Part shown: positions 5,448 to 8,348 of the stretch, piece after piece
How positions within the stretch are numbered: the first letter of the stretch is position 1
Layout of the letters: each line of letters opens with the position of its first letter
Assembly (NCBI GenBank): GCA_003661825.1
Contig: QMWW01000041.1
Coordinates: forward strand, 1-8,348
Direction: 5' to 3'
Source of the DNA: Thermoprotei archaeon
Lineage (GTDB): Archaea > Thermoproteota > Thermoprotei_A > Sulfolobales > Desulfurococcaceae
DNA length: 8,348 nt
Translations under genes and position numbers: made by a program
Notes under the pieces: generated by a model
Told to the model about the DNA's origin: nothing
The model's database searches: none
The model's input: the letters and a program-made list of their open reading frames with translations, nothing else

Positions 5448-6035
5448 GTGGTGTGTAATTTGAGCTACAAGCTATCCAGGACTAAGAAGGAGATCATTAG
5501 AATGCTACAAGAGGATGGTAGATCTTCACTAGTGGATATGGCATCAAAGCTAGGTATATCACATACTGGTGTTAAGAAGCATCTTGATAAACTATTAAAG
5601 GATAATGTCATAAGTGTAAAAGCATTAATAAACCCCAAGAGGTTAAACTTAAAGCTTGTCCTCATATTAATTGAGGCTGAAGGTTACGATGATGTTAAAA
5701 GGCTAGTTTCAAGGTTTAAAGCCTGTCCTAGAATAATATTTCTAGCAACGTTAATAGGGGGATATAACGTATTAGCGTTAGCTGTAGCTGAAGACATGAA
5801 CGTGTTAGAGAGCATAGTATCGGTATGTGCGCTTAGAACATCTAAGGGTATTAGGAGAAGTGAGGTGTTTGTAATTAGTGAGCTTGTGTATCCAGGGTAT
5901 ATACCATTAAGAATCGTAAAGGATAAAACTGAAGGCAAACTACCATGTGGCTTCAACTGTTGTGAATGTTCAAGATACATTAATGGTAGGTGTCTGGGAT
6001 GCCCAATATCAACGTGTTATCGTGGAATTCTTTAA
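5448..6035 (+). CDS. Lrp/AsnC-like transcriptional regulator with a seven-cysteine C-terminal tail
   Basis: Residues about 10-56 form a winged helix-turn-helix of the Lrp/AsnC type: KKEIIRMLQEDGRSSLVDMA, then KLGISHTGVKKHLDKLLKDNVI as recognition part. Residues about 66-150 resemble the RAM effector/oligomerisation domain, with a strand-rich LVLILIEAEG and a GGYNVLALAVAED segment. The last 29 residues form an added Cys-rich tail with cysteines at 167, 171, 172, 174, 182, 185 and 190. This set could bind zinc or an Fe-S cluster and sense redox state or sulfur compounds. That tail is absent from ordinary Lrp proteins of about 150 residues. It is divergent from the TauE-like permease and probably regulates it and itself. 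GTG 5448 is close to the predicted transcript start; GTG 5451 and TTG 5460 are alternatives. Confidence 0.82.
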   Translation: MVCNLSYKLSRTKKEIIRMLQEDGRSSLVDMASKLGISHTGVKKHLDKLLKDNVISVKALINPKRLNLKLVLILIEAEGYDDVKRLVSRFKACPRIIFLATLIGGYNVLALAVAEDMNVLESIVSVCALRTSKGIRRSEVFVISELVYPGYIPLRIVKDKTEGKLPCGFNCCECSRYINGRCLGCPISTCYRGIL

Positions 6036-7204
6036 CACCATATACTAGGTAGCTACGAGTAATATCCCTAAACCATACATGGTTATTCACCATATATTCT
6101 GCAATGTAACCTTTGATACAAGTATGGGCTTCGATAAGTCCTAATTTAACCCTTTTGGATTTTGAAATACCAATACTATCTCTCCTCTCCCCTCCAAGTC
6201 TTATTAGTAAGCTCTTTCAATTCATCCAATATCATACGGACTCCATTTCCATCAGAAATCCGTGTAATTACAATCCTACCATCACCATATGTCGTTATTG
6301 AGGTTGGTTCCTTCTTAAAGGTTAGAGTGTTCATTGTCTCAGAATAGTAGGCTGAAGACAACCTTGTCTAGGTTAGGAAATACATCCTTTAGGTAGCGGT
6401 CAGCTCTAGCAACAACCTTATCTTCATAGGATCAGCGGTTGGTAAGAAGTTTACAATGACTACACGAGGTTAGAGAGACTAGGCATCAGAGAGGGATGAG
6501 TTGGATCTTATCTTTACAGATAATGACATTATGTTGGGAAGAACCATATTTCTCGTAGAGTTTATTGACAATATTAAGCCTATTGGAAGTGTTAAGATTT
6601 TCTTGAAGAGAGGGAGGAGGATATTAAGAGTAAGAGAGTTGAAGAACTTACCAAGTAATATAACTACTGATGCTGCGCCTCTATTACCAGTTACACGAGA
6701 ACTAGGATAGGGTTAGATAACTTCTAGATATGCATGAGAGAGGTAGAATAATGCTTCATATAGGCTTATTTAACATTAACAAATTAATATTCGCGGTGCA
6801 CAGGCTAGAATATAATATAAAACATCATCAAAATACGCTACTCTAGCTCACAGAAAACTGAACATTGGTAAAATCTACAGTACGACGTATAGATGAATAA
6901 ACTATGAGTAAAAGTTCATGAACTCAACCATACTATACCATGGAGATATCTTTTATCGGCACTACGGCACTACACATGAACATTCAGTACTAGATGAAGA
7001 TAAACACTTTAACCAGATATCAATATTATGTAACAAATTAAATAAATCGGCTCGAACAATCCACAGAAGAGACCTTATATAGGCTCTGATAGTAGGTGTA
7101 TGTTGGTATCGGTATTTGTACGTGTCTGTCAGCTCCACACTACAGTATAGGGACGGCATGGATACATTAAATTCACTGTTTTGTGGCATTATGCTCTGCC
7201 CGAT
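6036..7204. other. Gene-poor, AT-rich, apparently decayed region
   Basis: More than 1.1 kb carries no intact gene that I can support. The one stretch with protein-like character is the minus-strand pseudogene at 6176-6469. A plus-strand open frame at 6501-6710 (TTG start, 69 residues, basic, rich in I, L and R) lacks a TATA box or ribosome-binding site and has no recognisable domain. The reverse frame over the same bases is equally open, so I do not call it. From about 6720 to 7180 GC drops to around 30% locally and all frames are broken by stops. GGCACTAC occurs twice in tandem at 6958-6973. No terminal inverted repeats, transposase or integrase fragment is recognised. Confidence 0.55.
6176..6469 (-). 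pseudogene. Frameshifted remnant of an unidentified protein gene
   Basis: Three minus-strand frames join into one protein-like sequence if two single-base indels are undone. The first frame (6469 to about 6428) gives RVVIVNFLPTADP. The second (about 6428 to 6350) gives YEDKVVARADRYLKDVFPNLDKVV. The third (about 6358 to 6176) gives SAYYSETMNTLTF, then a conserved-looking ITTYGDGRIVITRISDG stretch and a C-terminal helix. Each frame alone ends at once: ATG-frame TAA, second-frame TGA at 6339-6341. The breakpoints fall at about 6428 and 6352. I do not recognise the family. Two in-frame stops lie just upstream of the first piece, so the N terminus is lost. The third piece alone could be an intact small protein from ATG 6334, but it lacks a promoter or ribosome-binding site. 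Confidence 0.5.
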
Positions 7205-7289
7205 AACTATATGGAGCTCCCTTCGACGGCACAGGCTACTCTCCTGTATCGCCGTTTTGACGGCAGCGTTACTACAGTGAGCTATAGTT
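7205..7289 (+). other. Candidate structured RNA upstream of the GH130 gene
   Basis: An outer stem pairs AACTAT (7205-7210) with ATAGTT (7284-7289) and AGCTC (7215-7219) with GAGCT (7279-7283), with a 4-nt bulge. Inside, ACGGC-ACAGG (7226-7235) pairs with CCTGT and GCCGT (7243-7247, 7251-7255) around loop CTACTCT, and is followed by TTTT (7255-7258). GCCGT can instead pair with a second ACGGC at 7260-7264 across the loop TTTG, so two hairpins exclude each other. The 3' edge touches the TATA box of the GH130 gene. The element may act on the minus strand too, where the same TATA would start an RNA near 7264. Function is unknown. Confidence 0.4.
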
Positions 7290-7310
7290 TAAAAGAATAC
7301 AGTATTAATA
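7286..7310 (+). promoter_or_regulatory. TATA region for the GH130 gene
   Basis: Two TATA-like stretches are present: AGTTTAAAAG (7286-7295), predicting a start near 7317, and GTATTAATA (7302-7310), predicting a start near 7332 and an almost leaderless ATG at 7336. The first is nearly palindromic and could also serve the minus strand. Confidence 0.45.
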
Positions 7311-7335
7311 CATCTCCTAGTAATACTGCCTGGGC

Positions 7336-8348
7336 ATGGTAGCGGTGAGGTATCCTGTAAAGTTTACACCAGTAGATGGAGCTATTGAAGCAACTGCTAA
7401 GCGCGTATTTGATGTAAACGACATAGTTGTACGCAGCGGTGTATTGAGTCCTGATAGAGTAGTGCTTCATAACTACCCTATTAATAACCCAATAGCTGTC
7501 TTTAACCCAAGTATGTACAGCGATAACGAGCATATACGGATTTATGCGAGGATCATACTAGGCTACTACATGTACGTGAGCAGTATAATCGAGATAAGAG
7601 TTCCATGGGAGGATCTGCTCTACGGCTACGTAGACATGAATAGCTACTCTGGAGATATAGTGGTATATCCATCTACGAAGTACGATGTATGGGGGACAGA
7701 GGATCCGCGCGTATTCACGATCGACGGTAAGAGATATATGACGTATACAGGTAGATCGATTAACTACTTTAACCCTGTTATTAGGAAGAACAGAACCCTA
7801 CCAGTAACAGCCGTATACGACGAAGCACGTAGAGCATGGATTAAGAAATATGTATTCATACCTTCATCGAAGACCTTTGGAGAAGTAGTTAGTGATAAAG
7901 ATGCTTTCCTGTACAAAACCAACAATGACATATATCTGTTCCATAGACCACACCTCTCCGATGATTCTTTCCACCTAGTTATAAGTAAAGTAGAACTAGA
8001 AGGGGGAAGCAGCGACGTACTAGTAGAGATGGAGGTAGACAATGCCTATACCGTTCTCGCTGTCCCAGATTTTGAAGCCAAGATAGGATGGGCTACTCCT
8101 CCAGTACCCCTTAACGAAAGCGGAGATCACGTAGTAGTGTTCTTGCATGGAGTTGATAGAGACAGCGTCGTCTACCGAGTATTCGCCGCAGAGCTCAAGC
8201 TGAAAGGAGAGGAGATAGTCGTAGAGGCAGTTACACCGAACTACATAATGGAGCCTAGAGCTCCATACGAAGTCGTCGGCGATAGACCTCTAACTATATT
8301 CCCCTGTGGAGCCATAAAGTTCAATAGAGAACACATACTCATAACCTA
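7336..8348 (+). CDS. GH130-family glycoside phosphorylase (3' end outside the window)
   Basis: The frame is open from ATG 7336 to the right edge, 337 residues so far. GH130 enzymes are phosphorylases (or some hydrolases) acting on beta-mannosides and related glycans, releasing a sugar 1-phosphate in the cytosol. Family features seen in order: FNPSMY and IYARI near the N terminus, GTEDPRVF (120-127) whose Asp123 corresponds to the catalytic-acid EDPR motif, MTYTGRS (135-141), DKDAFLY (187-193), FHRPH (202-206), GWATPPVPL (251-259), FLHGVD (269-274), and EPRAPYEVVGDRP (306-318) before FPCGA. No signal peptide is present. Perhaps 40-50 residues with the final YG-AD strand are missing. An in-frame TAA at 7321 limits the start; ATG 7336 or GTG 7345 are possible. 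Substrate is not determinable. GC returns to about 50%. Confidence 0.88.
   Translation, partial: MVAVRYPVKFTPVDGAIEATAKRVFDVNDIVVRSGVLSPDRVVLHNYPINNPIAVFNPSMYSDNEHIRIYARIILGYYMYVSSIIEIRVPWEDLLYGYVDMNSYSGDIVVYPSTKYDVWGTEDPRVFTIDGKRYMTYTGRSINYFNPVIRKNRTLPVTAVYDEARRAWIKKYVFIPSSKTFGEVVSDKDAFLYKTNNDIYLFHRPHLSDDSFHLVISKVELEGGSSDVLVEMEVDNAYTVLAVPDFEAKIGWATPPVPLNESGDHVVVFLHGVDRDSVVYRVFAAELKLKGEEIVVEAVTPNYIMEPRAPYEVVGDRPLTIFPCGAIKFNREHILIT

Noticed and set aside
6501..6710. Short plus-strand protein gene of 69 residues
   Set aside because: TTG start without TATA box or ribosome-binding site, no recognisable domain, and the antisense frame is equally open in an eroded region.
6958..6973. Tandem repeat GGCACTAC x2 as a repeat array or att site
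   Set aside because: Only two copies, with no further copy in the window and no associated integrase or tRNA end.
6962..7189. Minus-strand 75-residue open frame
   Set aside because: Low-complexity, cysteine- and serine-rich content in very AT-rich DNA with no start signals; it looks like chance.
7764..8042. Minus-strand 92-residue open frame
   Set aside because: It is entirely antisense to the well-supported GH130 gene, and its serine/threonine-rich start is a shadow of that coding sequence.

Overview
The window reads as chromosomal DNA of a hyperthermophilic crenarchaeote (Thermoproteota; a Desulfurococcales-like member is my best guess). The signs are an archaeal tRNA-Ile, dense single-gene or short-operon units, TATA boxes about 26 bp upstream of (nearly) leaderless starts, GTG/TTG starts, heavy AGG/AGA, ATA and CTA codon use, and two probable C/D box guide RNAs. 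The genus cannot be fixed from this sequence alone.

Left part (1-4380, roughly 50% GC). A tRNA-Ile(GAU) gene runs off the left edge on the minus strand. A non-coding stretch follows with a strong hairpin (169-218) and a probable C/D box sRNA on the minus strand (286-353). Its two guide segments are complementary to two near-universal stretches of 16S rRNA. It appears to share one TATA element (381-390) with the divergent SAM hydroxide adenosyltransferase gene (DUF62). Next come a GT-B type glycosyltransferase with a two-hairpin leader, then a tightly overlapping operon: CYTH-domain phosphohydrolase/cyclase, Nudix hydrolase, Cas4-like Fe-S nuclease. A second C/D box sRNA (about 4280-4356) follows, with its own promoter and T-run; its two halves look like an internal duplication.

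Middle part (about 4400-7200). GC falls to roughly 40% in the genes and to about 30% in parts of the non-coding DNA. A TauE/SafE-type permease (minus) and an Lrp/AsnC-like regulator with a seven-cysteine tail (plus) are divergent, and both promoters lie inside one mirror-symmetric 28-bp element. To the right is about 1.2 kb of largely decayed sequence, including a frameshifted minus-strand pseudogene (6176-6469). This looks like an acquired and partly eroded segment.

Right part (7205-8348). GC returns to about 50%. A strongly foldable 85-nt element with two mutually exclusive pairings lies just upstream of a GH130-family glycoside phosphorylase gene that runs off the right edge.

The likely shared themes are SAM turnover and nucleotide-derivative hydrolysis (DUF62, CYTH, Nudix), rRNA modification by guide RNAs, glycan metabolism (glycosyltransferase, GH130), and a self-contained sulfur-compound export/regulation pair. 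No CRISPR array, integrase or insertion sequence is visible.
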